Shown: positions 1-7,381 of the stretch, piece by piece
Numbering within the stretch: position 1 is the stretch's first letter
Layout: the number at the start of each line of letters is the position of its first letter
From: Rhizobium aethiopicum
GTDB lineage: Bacteria > Pseudomonadota > Alphaproteobacteria > Rhizobiales > Rhizobiaceae
DNA length: 64,000 bases
Direction: 5' to 3'
NCBI RefSeq assembly: GCF_014197535.1
Contig: NZ_JACIFV010000003.1
Span: forward strand, 248,001-312,000
Translations under genes and position numbers: made by a program
The notes under the pieces: model-generated
What the model was told of the DNA's origin: nothing
What the model saw: only the letters and a program-made list of their open reading frames with translations
The model's database searches: none

Positions 1-559
1 AGAGCGCCTGACGTTTCGCATCCCGCGGCTTCGGATGCACCATCCGGATCACATCCGGCAGCGACGGATCATTGCCGACCATCGCCTGCAGGAACTGTTC
101 CGTCGTCACCCGGTCGAACCAGGCCTGGACCATCTTCTTCGGCCGCGATCCGAGCGATTTCCGGCCGGTCACACCCGACCGCATGACCTGCACGAAGCCG
201 CGCAACATCTTGCCGCTCTTTACCACACGCGGAAAAGCTCGCGCAAAGGCATCGCTTTCGAGGCCCGAAAGCATCGCCAGCAGCATGACCGGCATGTCCT
301 TTATATGGCCCTTGTCCGCCGCGTAGACCGCGAGCTTTGCCAGGAATTCCGGCTCGACCTCCGCGCCAAGGCGCATCACGGCATCGAGCTGTTCCCCGGC
401 ATCCGCATAGAAGGTGTCGCTGAATGTTCCGGTGACGGCATATTGCGCCAGGGCCTCACGCGGCGAGAGAGCATAGGCTGCTGCGCCTTCGTGGTTGGTC
501 GTCGTCGTGCCGGCGAGCAGCTTTCCAAAATAGGATTTGAAAATTGCCTTGTTCACCAT
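1..559 (-). CDS. rsr: Ro60/TROVE-domain RNA-binding protein, 3' end beyond window
   Basis: Bacterial orthologue of the Ro60 autoantigen, a ring-shaped protein that binds Y RNAs and misfolded or damaged RNA in the cytoplasm and works with exonucleases in RNA quality control. About 186 codons are visible, reading from the ATG at 559 to the left edge. The HEAT-like TROVE region shows a LAVYAADKG helix and a basic stretch SGKMLRGFVQVMRSGVTGRK typical of the RNA-binding surface; the usual protein is about 500-540 residues, so roughly the last two thirds lie outside. A GAGGTG ribosome site sits 5 nt before the ATG. It is divergent from rtcR and has a sigma-54 promoter directly upstream. Family assignment is from recognised sequence pattern; confident. 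Confidence 0.88.
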   Translation of the reverse strand, partial: MVNKAIFKSYFGKLLAGTTTTNHEGAAAYALSPREALAQYAVTGTFSDTFYADAGEQLDAVMRLGAEVEPEFLAKLAVYAADKGHIKDMPVMLLAMLSGLESDAFARAFPRVVKSGKMLRGFVQVMRSGVTGRKSLGSRPKKMVQAWFDRVTTEQFLQAMVGNDPSLPDVIRMVHPKPRDAKRQAL

Positions 560-595
560 GGCAGCACCTCTTTGATTTGGTTCTGCCTCATACAA

Positions 596-611
596 TTCAA
601 GTGGCGTGCCA
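596..611 (-). promoter_or_regulatory. Sigma-54 (-24/-12) promoter of the rsr operon
   Basis: On the minus strand this reads TGGCACG-N4-TTGAA, with GG and the -13 G separated by the canonical 10 nt (GG-N10-GA; the -12 C is replaced by A). Transcription would start near 585, giving a 5' leader of about 26 nt that still contains the GAGGTG ribosome site. RtcR is a sigma-54 activator encoded back to back, so it is the obvious activator. An inverted repeat TGCGG-N7-CCGCA at 624-640 could be part of an upstream activator site, but it is short. The same box, with the same TTGAA -12 element, occurs before glnK. Confidence 0.75.
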
Positions 612-767
612 GTTTCTAAGAACTGCGGCAAGCCTCCGCAAATCCGTTCATAAATCTTTGATTTTTAATAGCAAAAATTATCAGAGAATTTCTGCCCTGC
701 AAAATTGCCAAGTTCGAGAAACCGGAATAGTCTATCTCATAATATATGTCTTTATAATTTTGGATAA

Positions 768-2378
768 ATGATGAAGCGCCGTGTCGCCATCAGCATTCTT
801 GGAACGACTCTCGACGTGGGCCGGCGTGAAGACCGATGGACGCGCTGGCGGCCGAATGTCGGCCTTTGCCAACAGACCGGTCTTTTCATCGATCGGCTGG
901 AACTGATCCACGACAACCATTCCGACTGGCTGGCCAAGACTGTGATCAGGGATATCGAGACGATTTCGCCCGCGACGGAGGTTCGCCAGCGCATCATCAA
1001 TCTGCGGGATCCCTGGGACTTTTCCGAAGTCTATACGAGCCTCAGGGATTTTGCCCGCGACTACAGTTTCGATCCCGAGGCCGAAGACTATCTCGTCAAC
1101 ATCACCACCGGCACTCACGTCGCCCAGATCTGCTGGTTCCTCCTGACCGAAGCGCGCATCATCCCCGGCAGGTTGCTGCAACTCTCTCCGCCGCGCGAGC
1201 GCGAGCCGGGACAGGATTTCGCGGGAACCCATCGCATCATCGATCTTGATCTCTCGCGCTATGACGAAATCGCCAAGCGCTTCGCATCCGAACAGGCTGA
1301 TGCCGCCTCGTTTCTGAAATCCGGTATTTCGACGCGAAACCCCGCCTTCAACCGAATGATCGATGAGATCGAGCGCGTTGTGATCCGTTCTACCGCACCC
1401 GTCTTGCTGACCGGCCCGACCGGCGCGGGAAAATCCCAGCTTGCCAAGCGCATCTACGAACTCAAGAGGGTCGAGCGAAAGGTCAGCGGCCCCTTCGTCG
1501 AGGTCAACTGCGCAACGCTGCGTGGGGATCACGCCATGTCGGCGCTTTTCGGCCATGTCAAAGGCGCCTTCACCGGCGCCGCAGGCGAACGGCCCGGCCT
1601 GCTGAAGTCGGCGGACAAGGGCGTGCTCTTTCTCGATGAGATCGGGGAACTCGGCCTCGATGAACAGGCCATGTGCCTGCGGGCGATCGAGGAGAAGCGC
1701 TTCCTGCCGGTCGGCGCGGACCGCGAAGTTTCCGCCGACTTCCAGCTTCTGGCGGGCACCAATCGCGATCTCGGTGACGCCGTCCATCATGGTCAATTCC
1801 GCGAAGATCTCTTTGCCCGGCTCAATCTATGGACTTTCCAGCTGCCGGCGTTGCGCGAGCGCAAGGAGGATATCGAGCCCAATCTCGATTTCGAGCTTCG
1901 ACGGTTCCTTGAACGTGAAGGGCAGAACGTGACGTTCAACAAAGAGGCGCGAAGCCGCTATCTCGCGTTTGCGACCGGCTCGGAGGCTGTCTGGAGCGCG
2001 AACTTCCGCGACTTGTCCGCCTCCGTCACGCGCATGGCAACGCTCGCGCCTCAAGGCCGAATCACCGTCGAGGTGGTCGACGATGAGATTCGACGCCTCA
2101 AGGCCGCCTGGCGCGGCTCGTCGGGACGCCAATCCTCCGACGACATCCTCCTCGACCTGCTCGGCGAGGACGCCACTGCCCGCCTCGATCGTTTCGACGC
2201 CGTTCAACTCGCCGCCGTTCTTCGCACCTGCCGCGAGCATGCCAGCGCCAGCGCGGCCGGCCGGGCACTGTTTGCAAACTCGCGCCTGGAAAAGAAGAGC
2301 AGCAACGACGCCGATCGCCTTGCCAAATATCTCGCGCGCTTTGACCTGAAATTCGAAGACGTACGGAAACCGCACTAG
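768..2378 (+). CDS. rtcR: RtcR, sigma-54-dependent transcriptional activator with CARF-like sensor
   Basis: Bacterial enhancer-binding protein, 536 aa, the usual size of RtcR. Residues 1 to about 180 form the RtcR/CARF-like sensor domain, which in studied homologues binds RNA ends with 2',3'-cyclic phosphate. The AAA+ domain has Walker A GPTGAGKS at 216-223, the sigma-54-contacting GAFTGA loop at 266-271 and Walker B GVLFLDE at 285-291. The last 60 or so residues carry the family's DNA-binding region. Two ATG codons are adjacent (768 and 771); the ribosome site is weak. In Salmonella RtcR switches on an rsr-Y RNA-rtcBA operon; here its divergent target is rsr. Whether rtcBA or a Y RNA gene follows rsr cannot be seen. 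Confidence 0.9.
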   Translation: MMKRRVAISILGTTLDVGRREDRWTRWRPNVGLCQQTGLFIDRLELIHDNHSDWLAKTVIRDIETISPATEVRQRIINLRDPWDFSEVYTSLRDFARDYSFDPEAEDYLVNITTGTHVAQICWFLLTEARIIPGRLLQLSPPREREPGQDFAGTHRIIDLDLSRYDEIAKRFASEQADAASFLKSGISTRNPAFNRMIDEIERVVIRSTAPVLLTGPTGAGKSQLAKRIYELKRVERKVSGPFVEVNCATLRGDHAMSALFGHVKGAFTGAAGERPGLLKSADKGVLFLDEIGELGLDEQAMCLRAIEEKRFLPVGADREVSADFQLLAGTNRDLGDAVHHGQFREDLFARLNLWTFQLPALRERKEDIEPNLDFELRRFLEREGQNVTFNKEARSRYLAFATGSEAVWSANFRDLSASVTRMATLAPQGRITVEVVDDEIRRLKAAWRGSSGRQSSDDILLDLLGEDATARLDRFDAVQLAAVLRTCREHASASAAGRALFANSRLEKKSSNDADRLAKYLARFDLKFEDVRKPH

Positions 2379-2463
2379 GATTATCCCAACGCCTTCCCGC
2401 TCGGCACCTTGGACGGATGTGAACGCTGAGATACTATCGGGCTGGAAACGATAGCGACGGTCC

Positions 2464-3900
2464 ATGGCAGCAAAGACGACTCTCAACGCAAAGAATCTGG
2501 AGGCCCTCGGTGCGCAGCGGCTCGCCGAATTGCTGATCGAAATCAGCACCGGCAGCGCCGCCCACAAACGACGGCTTCGAATGGAGCTTGCCGGTAACCA
2601 CGGCGGGGCGGAAGTGGCTCGTGAGGTGCGGAAACGTCTCGCCAGCATCGCGCGAGCCCGCACCGTCATCGAATGGCATAAGGTGAAGACTGTTAACGCC
2701 GACCTCGAAACGCAGCGGTCCGCGATCGTCACCGTCGTGGCTGCCGACGATCCGAAGGAAGCGTTCGATCTCATCTGGCAATTCCTTGCTGTCGCCGACA
2801 CGATATTCGCGCGATCCAACAGCGACGACAGAGCGTTCATCGAGACGTTCCATCAGGCATGCGCCGATGCCGGCGTCATCGCCAGCTCCGCTCATATCGG
2901 TATCGACGTCCTTGCCGACAGGATCTTCACCGCGCTGCAGGATAACGACTACGGCCAATATGATCCGCTGATCGACGAAATGGTTCCGGCGCTGGGCAAG
3001 GACGGCCTGGAACGTTTGAAGAGCCTCCTGGTGCAATGGTCTAACGAACCGGAGGAGAAGCCTGCCGACGCCGACCGGGAGATTTTCGGCTGGGGCGGCA
3101 ACGGGCCGATCTACAAGGACGAGATCTACGCCAATCATCGGCAACGGAGGGCACGCATCGCCCTGCAGGAAATTGCCGATGCCCAGAATGATGTCGATGC
3201 TTTCATCGCCCAGCAGCCGGAAGAGACATTAAGGGCGCCTATGGTCGCAGCCGAGATTGCCGACCGTTTGCTTTTAGCTGGACGCGCCGGGGAAGCATTG
3301 GAGATTTTGGACGCCGCCGATCACAGGGGGTGGTTCGAACTGCCTTTTGAATGGCAGTATGCCCGCGTCGAAGCACTCAACGCGCTGGGACGAGGGGAGG
3401 AAGCGCAGGCCTATCAATGGCAAAGCTTCGAGCAGTCGCTGAATGGCGACCACCTTCGCGCTTTCCTGCGAAGGCTCGCCGACTTCGACGATATCGAGGC
3501 CGAGGAGAAGGCATTCGCCTTTGCACACTGTTTTCCGGAGGTTCATCGAGCCCTTGCCTTTTTCCTCACCTGGCCCGCGCCTGCCGAGGCAGCAAAACTC
3601 ATATCCAGGCGCCAGGCCGAACTGGACGGCGACCTCTACGAGCTGATGACGCCGGCCGCCGAGATGCTGCAGGAGAAATACCCGCTCGCAGCAACCGTGG
3701 TGCTGCGGTCGATGATCGGCTTCGCCCTCGATGAAGGCCGATCCAGCCGCTACAAGCACGCCGCGCGCCATCTTGCGGAATGCGCGTCGCTCGCGCCTCA
3801 TATCGACGATTTCGGCAGCGCCCGACCTCATGACACCTACGTCGCCGAATTGAAGCGTCAACATGGAAAGAAGCATGGTTTCTGGAGCTTGATCCGTTAA
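2464..3900 (+). CDS. DUF6880 family protein
   Basis: A 478 aa soluble protein that matches the DUF6880 family as I know it from rhizobia; no biochemical function is established. It is alpha-helical throughout, with TPR/HEAT-like spacing of A, L and E residues, no signal peptide and no membrane segment. The basic N-terminal part (RRLRMELAG and REVRKRLASIARARTVIEWHK, residues about 37-80) might contact nucleic acid, which is speculation. It follows rtcR by 85 bp in the same direction without a clear terminator, so it may be read from the rtcR promoter, but a functional tie to RNA repair is not shown. Confidence 0.72.
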   Translation: MAAKTTLNAKNLEALGAQRLAELLIEISTGSAAHKRRLRMELAGNHGGAEVAREVRKRLASIARARTVIEWHKVKTVNADLETQRSAIVTVVAADDPKEAFDLIWQFLAVADTIFARSNSDDRAFIETFHQACADAGVIASSAHIGIDVLADRIFTALQDNDYGQYDPLIDEMVPALGKDGLERLKSLLVQWSNEPEEKPADADREIFGWGGNGPIYKDEIYANHRQRRARIALQEIADAQNDVDAFIAQQPEETLRAPMVAAEIADRLLLAGRAGEALEILDAADHRGWFELPFEWQYARVEALNALGRGEEAQAYQWQSFEQSLNGDHLRAFLRRLADFDDIEAEEKAFAFAHCFPEVHRALAFFLTWPAPAEAAKLISRRQAELDGDLYELMTPAAEMLQEKYPLAATVVLRSMIGFALDEGRSSRYKHAARHLAECASLAPHIDDFGSARPHDTYVAELKRQHGKKHGFWSLIR

Positions 3901-3937
3901 ATTGCATACCCAATTCACGAACGGAAAGGACATCGTC

Positions 3938-4479
3938 ATGACCGATACTTCGTGGCACGCAGATCCCCTGAGCTGGGGCAATGGCCCACGCATCTTCGAA
4001 GCCTTCCTATTCGGCCAAGGCATTCAATAAGCTGGACACCCTTCTCGATCAGGCCGGCGAAAACAGGATCACGGTGAAGATCCGCCTGCAGTCGCAGCCT
4101 TGGCATATGTATTCCGGCGTGATCGTCCGCTGCATTATCGCAGCCTCGACCCTGGAAGCGGCAAGGAGAGGCGAAGAAGGTGATCGCCGCCGTCGCCGCG
4201 CATCGGGAGGAATTCGAATTCGATCGTCACGCCGGTGGCCCGAACATGGACGTCACGCCAAATCAGATCATCGAGCGTCTGGAGGGCTATAGCAGCGTGA
4301 AGCTGAAGGACGCCTTCGCAATCCCGGATCTCGACCGGGAGATCAAATGGCAGTGCAGATATGCCAGGCAAAACGGCGTCCATGTCTCGCCGACCTTCAT
4401 GATCAACGGGCTGGTGCAGGCGGACGTGAGCAGCGGCGATGAGGTCGATACCTGGGTGAAGAAGGTACTGAGCCAATGA
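3938..4479 (+). pseudogene. Broken DsbA-like thioredoxin-fold protein
   Basis: Remnant of a DsbA/thioredoxin_4 family protein. The frame that begins at ATG 3938 (MTDTSWHADPLSWGNGPRIF) stops at about codon 31. The protein continues in the next frame near 4010 (SAKAFNKLDTLLDQAGENR) and shifts again near 4165 into the frame ending at TGA 4477 (VSPTFMINGLVQ, VKKVLSQ). The first break falls exactly where an active-site segment of the type EPTCPF would be expected before SAKAFNKL, so the catalytic part is deleted. Two independent shifts plus loss of the motif make sequencing error unlikely. The cis-proline motif VSPTF is still readable. Confidence 0.82.
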
Positions 4480-4531
4480 CACCAGCTATGCTGGCGTCGG
4501 AAAACCATAAGCGCTGTTATTTCGGAGAAAC

Positions 4532-4606
4532 TGGAGCGGGCGAAGGGATTCGAACCCTCGACCCCAACCTTGGCAAGGTTGTGCTCTACCCCTGAGCTAC
4601 ACCCGC
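4532..4606 (-). tRNA. tRNA-Gly, anticodon GCC
   Basis: On the minus strand the gene begins GCGGGTG at 4606, has the D-arm AGCTC-AGGGGT-AGAGC, anticodon arm ACCTT-GCC-AAGGT, T-arm with GGTTCGAATCC, closing acceptor CGCCCGC, discriminator T and an encoded CCA at 4532-4534. Length is 75 nt including CCA. The anticodon GCC reads GGC and GGU glycine codons. It stands alone; the downstream side (toward lower coordinates) is the broken DsbA-like gene, so this tRNA is a possible past integration point, although no attachment-site duplication is visible. Confidence 0.95.
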
Positions 4607-4866
4607 TCAATCCGCATCGGTCCGGGGTAGTCGTTGGACCGTGGGCGCCGCCTCGTGGCGACGGGCGCTATATGGCCTAACGGATTTTCAAATGCAACAG
4701 GGAAATGACGGAGAAGCGAAGAAAAATTTCGGTGTCCGGCGAGGCAGAGCGGAAAGGGCGCAAAACTGGGGGCAGAGCGTCGGTTGTGAAGATTGCCAAA
4801 CATTGTGGACGGACTTAAATCAGGACGCCCTCGACTTTTCCTTATCTCCGTTCGATGGATTACCCG
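4607..4866. other. Intergenic region upstream of tRNA-Gly and the YbaK gene
   Basis: About 260 bp that must hold the promoter of the tRNA (minus strand) and of the YbaK gene (plus strand). I see no clear -35/-10 pair, repeat or small gene with a good ribosome site in it. Confidence 0.4.
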
Positions 4867-5376
4867 ATGTCCGATAATACCCCCAAGACAAGAGAAGAAT
4901 TGTTCGCCTTCCTCGACGGGCTCGGCATCGCCCATAAGACAGTGGATCATGCGCCTGTTTTCACCGTGGCCGAATCAGTTGCGTTGCGCGACGCGATCCC
5001 CGGCGGCCACACGAAGAATCTTTTCATCAAGGACAAGAAGGACAGGTATTTCCTGCTGACGGTGGAGGAGAATGCCGAGGTCGACCTCAAGCAGGTTCAC
5101 ACCATTATTGGCGGGTCCGGCCGGGTCTCCTTCGGCAGAGCGGAGAAGCTGATGGAGTATCTCGGTGTCATTCCGGGAGCGGTCACTGCCTTCGGCGCGA
5201 TCAACGACATCGGCGGAAACGTCACTTTCGTGCTCGATGCCGATCTGATGGCCGAGGAAATCGTCAACTGCCATCCGCTCTCCAACGATGCGACGACATC
5301 GATTGCGAGCGGCGACCTCATCCGTTTCATGGAAGCGACCGGACATAAGCCGCTTGTCTTGAAAGTGACGTCCTGA
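4867..5376 (+). CDS. YbaK/ProX-type aminoacyl-tRNA deacylase
   Basis: Stand-alone editing-domain protein of 169 aa in the YbaK/aminoacyl-tRNA deacylase superfamily, closest in character to the ProXp-ala (PrdX) group that hydrolyses mischarged Ala-tRNA(Pro). Family marks are HKTVDHAPVFTV near the N terminus, the GGHTKNLFIKDKK segment (the lysines position the tRNA 3' end), and the FGAINDIGGNVTFVLD segment. I chose ATG 4867; an in-frame ATG at 4855 would add four residues. The gene stands 56 bp upstream of the thioredoxin gene in the same direction. The exact substrate is inferred from the family. Confidence 0.85.
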   Translation: MSDNTPKTREELFAFLDGLGIAHKTVDHAPVFTVAESVALRDAIPGGHTKNLFIKDKKDRYFLLTVEENAEVDLKQVHTIIGGSGRVSFGRAEKLMEYLGVIPGAVTAFGAINDIGGNVTFVLDADLMAEEIVNCHPLSNDATTSIASGDLIRFMEATGHKPLVLKVTS

Positions 5377-5432
5377 CATACGATTTTAGCGCTACAATGA
5401 TGCCGGCAGGATCGGCGCGGCGGGAGATACCA

Positions 5433-6407
5433 ATGAGCGGCAGCAACAACCCCTATAACGGTTCCTTCGGAAATCAGATGTCGGCAACGGCAAGCTTCGG
5501 CGCTCAGCCGGAAGCGGCGGCTGCGGCCGGCAGCTACATCAGCGACACGACGACTGCGAATTTCGGCAAGGACGTCATCGAGGCGTCGCGCAAACAGCCG
5601 GTGCTGGTGGATTTCTGGGCGCCTTGGTGCGGTCCCTGCAAGCAGCTGACGCCGGTGCTGGAGAAAGTGGTCAATGAAGCCAAGGGCCGCGTTCGTCTGG
5701 TCAAGATGAACATCGACGACCATCCCTCGATTGCCGGCCAACTCGGCATCCAGTCGATTCCTGCCGTCATTGCCTTCGTCAATGGCCGTCCGGCAGACGG
5801 CTTCATGGGCGCGGTGCCGGAAAGTCAGATCACTCAGTTCATCGACCGTATCGCCGGGCCTGCCGGTGCCGATGAGGCGGCCGAAATCGAAGCCGTGCTG
5901 ACGGAGGCGGCGGAGCTGCTCGCTGCCGGCAACATCAACGAGGCGGCGCAGCTTTACGGCGCCGTCATGCAGGCCGATCCCGAGAATGCCAAGGCGCTTG
6001 CCGGAATGGCCGAATGCATGATCGCCGCAAACCAGCATCAGCGGGCGCGCGAAACGCTGACTGATCTGCCGGAGGAGCTGGCGAAGGACGCCGGCATCCA
6101 GGCGGTGCTGAAGAAGCTCGACCAGATCGAGGAGGCGCGCAAGCTTGGCGATCCCGTTGCGCTCGAGCGTGAACTGGCTGCCAATCCCGATAATCACGAG
6201 GCGCGGCTGAAGCTCGCCAAGATCCTCAATGTCGAAGGCCGGCGCGAGGAAGCCGCCGAACATCTGCTTCTCATCATGCGCAAGGATCGCGCCTTCGACG
6301 ATGACGGCGCTCGCCGGCAACTGCTGCAGTTTTTCGAGGTCTGGGGGTTCAAGGATCCGGCGACGGTTGCCGCGCGGCGCAAGCTTTCGGCGATGCTGTT
6401 CTCTTAA
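5433..6407 (+). CDS. Thioredoxin-TPR co-chaperone (YbbN/CnoX-like)
   Basis: A 324 aa protein with an N-terminal thioredoxin domain and a C-terminal TPR-like half. The redox motif WCGPC lies at residues 65-69, so unlike E. coli YbbN/CnoX (which has a different motif) it could act as an oxidoreductase as well as a holdase. From about residue 150 the sequence is made of helical repeats (AEIEAVLTEAAELLAAG, DPENAKALAGMAECMIA, NPDNHEARLKLAKIL). The N-terminal 45 residues are Ala/Ser/Gly/Asn-rich and look disordered. ATG 5433 is preceded by GGGAGAT at good distance; an upstream in-frame ATG at 5397 lacks a site. It heads a trx-LON-Trm112 gene set found together in Rhizobiales. Confidence 0.88.
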   Translation: MSGSNNPYNGSFGNQMSATASFGAQPEAAAAAGSYISDTTTANFGKDVIEASRKQPVLVDFWAPWCGPCKQLTPVLEKVVNEAKGRVRLVKMNIDDHPSIAGQLGIQSIPAVIAFVNGRPADGFMGAVPESQITQFIDRIAGPAGADEAAEIEAVLTEAAELLAAGNINEAAQLYGAVMQADPENAKALAGMAECMIAANQHQRARETLTDLPEELAKDAGIQAVLKKLDQIEEARKLGDPVALERELAANPDNHEARLKLAKILNVEGRREEAAEHLLLIMRKDRAFDDDGARRQLLQFFEVWGFKDPATVAARRKLSAMLFS

Positions 6408-6496
6408 GATGAACATCCGCCCTTGCGTTTTCGGGCGGGGGCACCACATTCTCGTCAGGACGGGCGTGCCCGTCCACCAGAATGCGGGACGGTTTC

Positions 6497-7168
6497 ATGC
6501 AAGTCGGTAATGCCAGATACCTGAAGCCGGGCGATCTGCCCGATGCGATCGCCGTCTTCCCCCTGACCGGGGCCCTCCTCCTGCCCGCCGGTCAGCTTCC
6601 CCTCAACATCTTCGAGCCGCGTTATCTGGCGATGCTGGATGCAGCCCTTGCCGGAAACCGGCTGATCGGCATGGTCCAGCCGGCACTCGGCGAACATGAG
6701 GACAAGGGCGGCGAGCACAATCTTGCCGCCGTCGGCTGCCTCGGTCGTATCACCTCCTTTGCCGAGACCGGCGACGGGCGCTATATCGTGTCGCTGACCG
6801 GTGTCTGCCGCTTCCGGCTGCTGGAGGAGAAGGTGACCAGCGATCCTTTCCGCACCTTCCGCATCGCGCCCTTCATTGCCGATCTCTCGGCCGAGAACGA
6901 GGAGGAGGCGGTCGACCGTACGGCGCTGCTGACCGCTTTTAAGGCCTATCTCGATGCCAATAAGCTGGAGGCCGACTGGGAGAGCGTCGAGCGGGCCAGC
7001 AACCTGACGCTCGTCAATTCACTTGCCATGATGTCGCCGTTCGGGCCGGCTGAAAAACAGGCGCTCCTGGAGGCGCCGGACCTGAAGACGCGGGCCGAGA
7101 CGCTGATCGCCATTACCGAAATCGTGCTGGCGCGGGTCTTCGGTGACTCCGATACGGTTCTGCAGTAA
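6497..7168 (+). CDS. LON N-terminal (substrate-binding) domain protein
   Basis: A 223 aa protein made only of the Lon protease N-terminal domain (PF02190): AVFPLTGALLLPAGQLPLN is the typical first beta segment, followed by IFEPRYLAMLDAAL and a GCLGRITSF strand. There is no AAA or Ser-Lys peptidase part, so it cannot be a protease by itself; stand-alone LON-domain proteins are thought to bind substrates or partners. I prefer ATG 6497, which has a GGGACGG site upstream, over ATG 6482. It is followed after 9 bp by the Trm112-like gene. Confidence 0.88.
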   Translation: MQVGNARYLKPGDLPDAIAVFPLTGALLLPAGQLPLNIFEPRYLAMLDAALAGNRLIGMVQPALGEHEDKGGEHNLAAVGCLGRITSFAETGDGRYIVSLTGVCRFRLLEEKVTSDPFRTFRIAPFIADLSAENEEEAVDRTALLTAFKAYLDANKLEADWESVERASNLTLVNSLAMMSPFGPAEKQALLEAPDLKTRAETLIAITEIVLARVFGDSDTVLQ

Positions 7169-7177
7169 ACTGCGGTC

Positions 7178-7366
7178 ATGGACGAAAAACTGAGCCGCGT
7201 CGATCCGAAACTGCTGGAACTCCTGGTCTGTCCGCTCTCTAAGGGCCGGCTTTCCTATGATCGCGAACACAATGAGCTCGTCTCGGAAAAGGCGCAGCTT
7301 GCCTATCCGATCCGCGACGGCATTCCGATCATGCTGGTGTCAGAGGCCCGCCGCCTCGACGAATAG
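7178..7366 (+). CDS. Trm112-like (UPF0434) small protein
   Basis: A 62 aa protein of the Trm112/UPF0434 (YcaR) family. The conserved blocks [17 protein letters not shown] and [17 protein letters not shown] are clear. Only one cysteine of the zinc-binding set is left (VCPLSKG), as is common in proteobacterial members. Eukaryotic Trm112 activates methyltransferases that act on rRNA, tRNA and release factor; the bacterial role is not settled. It lies 9 bp after the LON-domain gene, so it is probably translated from the same mRNA. Confidence 0.88.
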   Translation: MDEKLSRVDPKLLELLVCPLSKGRLSYDREHNELVSEKAQLAYPIRDGIPIMLVSEARRLDE

Positions 7367-7381
7367 CCTCTCCGACTTCGG

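Noticed and set aside
732..1796. Long open frame on the minus strand opposite rtcR
   Set aside because: It lies wholly inside a well-supported rtcR coding sequence; its length follows from high GC in codon position three, and its translation has no recognisable domain.
768..2378. CARF-like domain of RtcR as a sign of a CRISPR system
   Set aside because: CARF-like sensors occur outside CRISPR; no repeat-spacer array or cas gene is present in the window.
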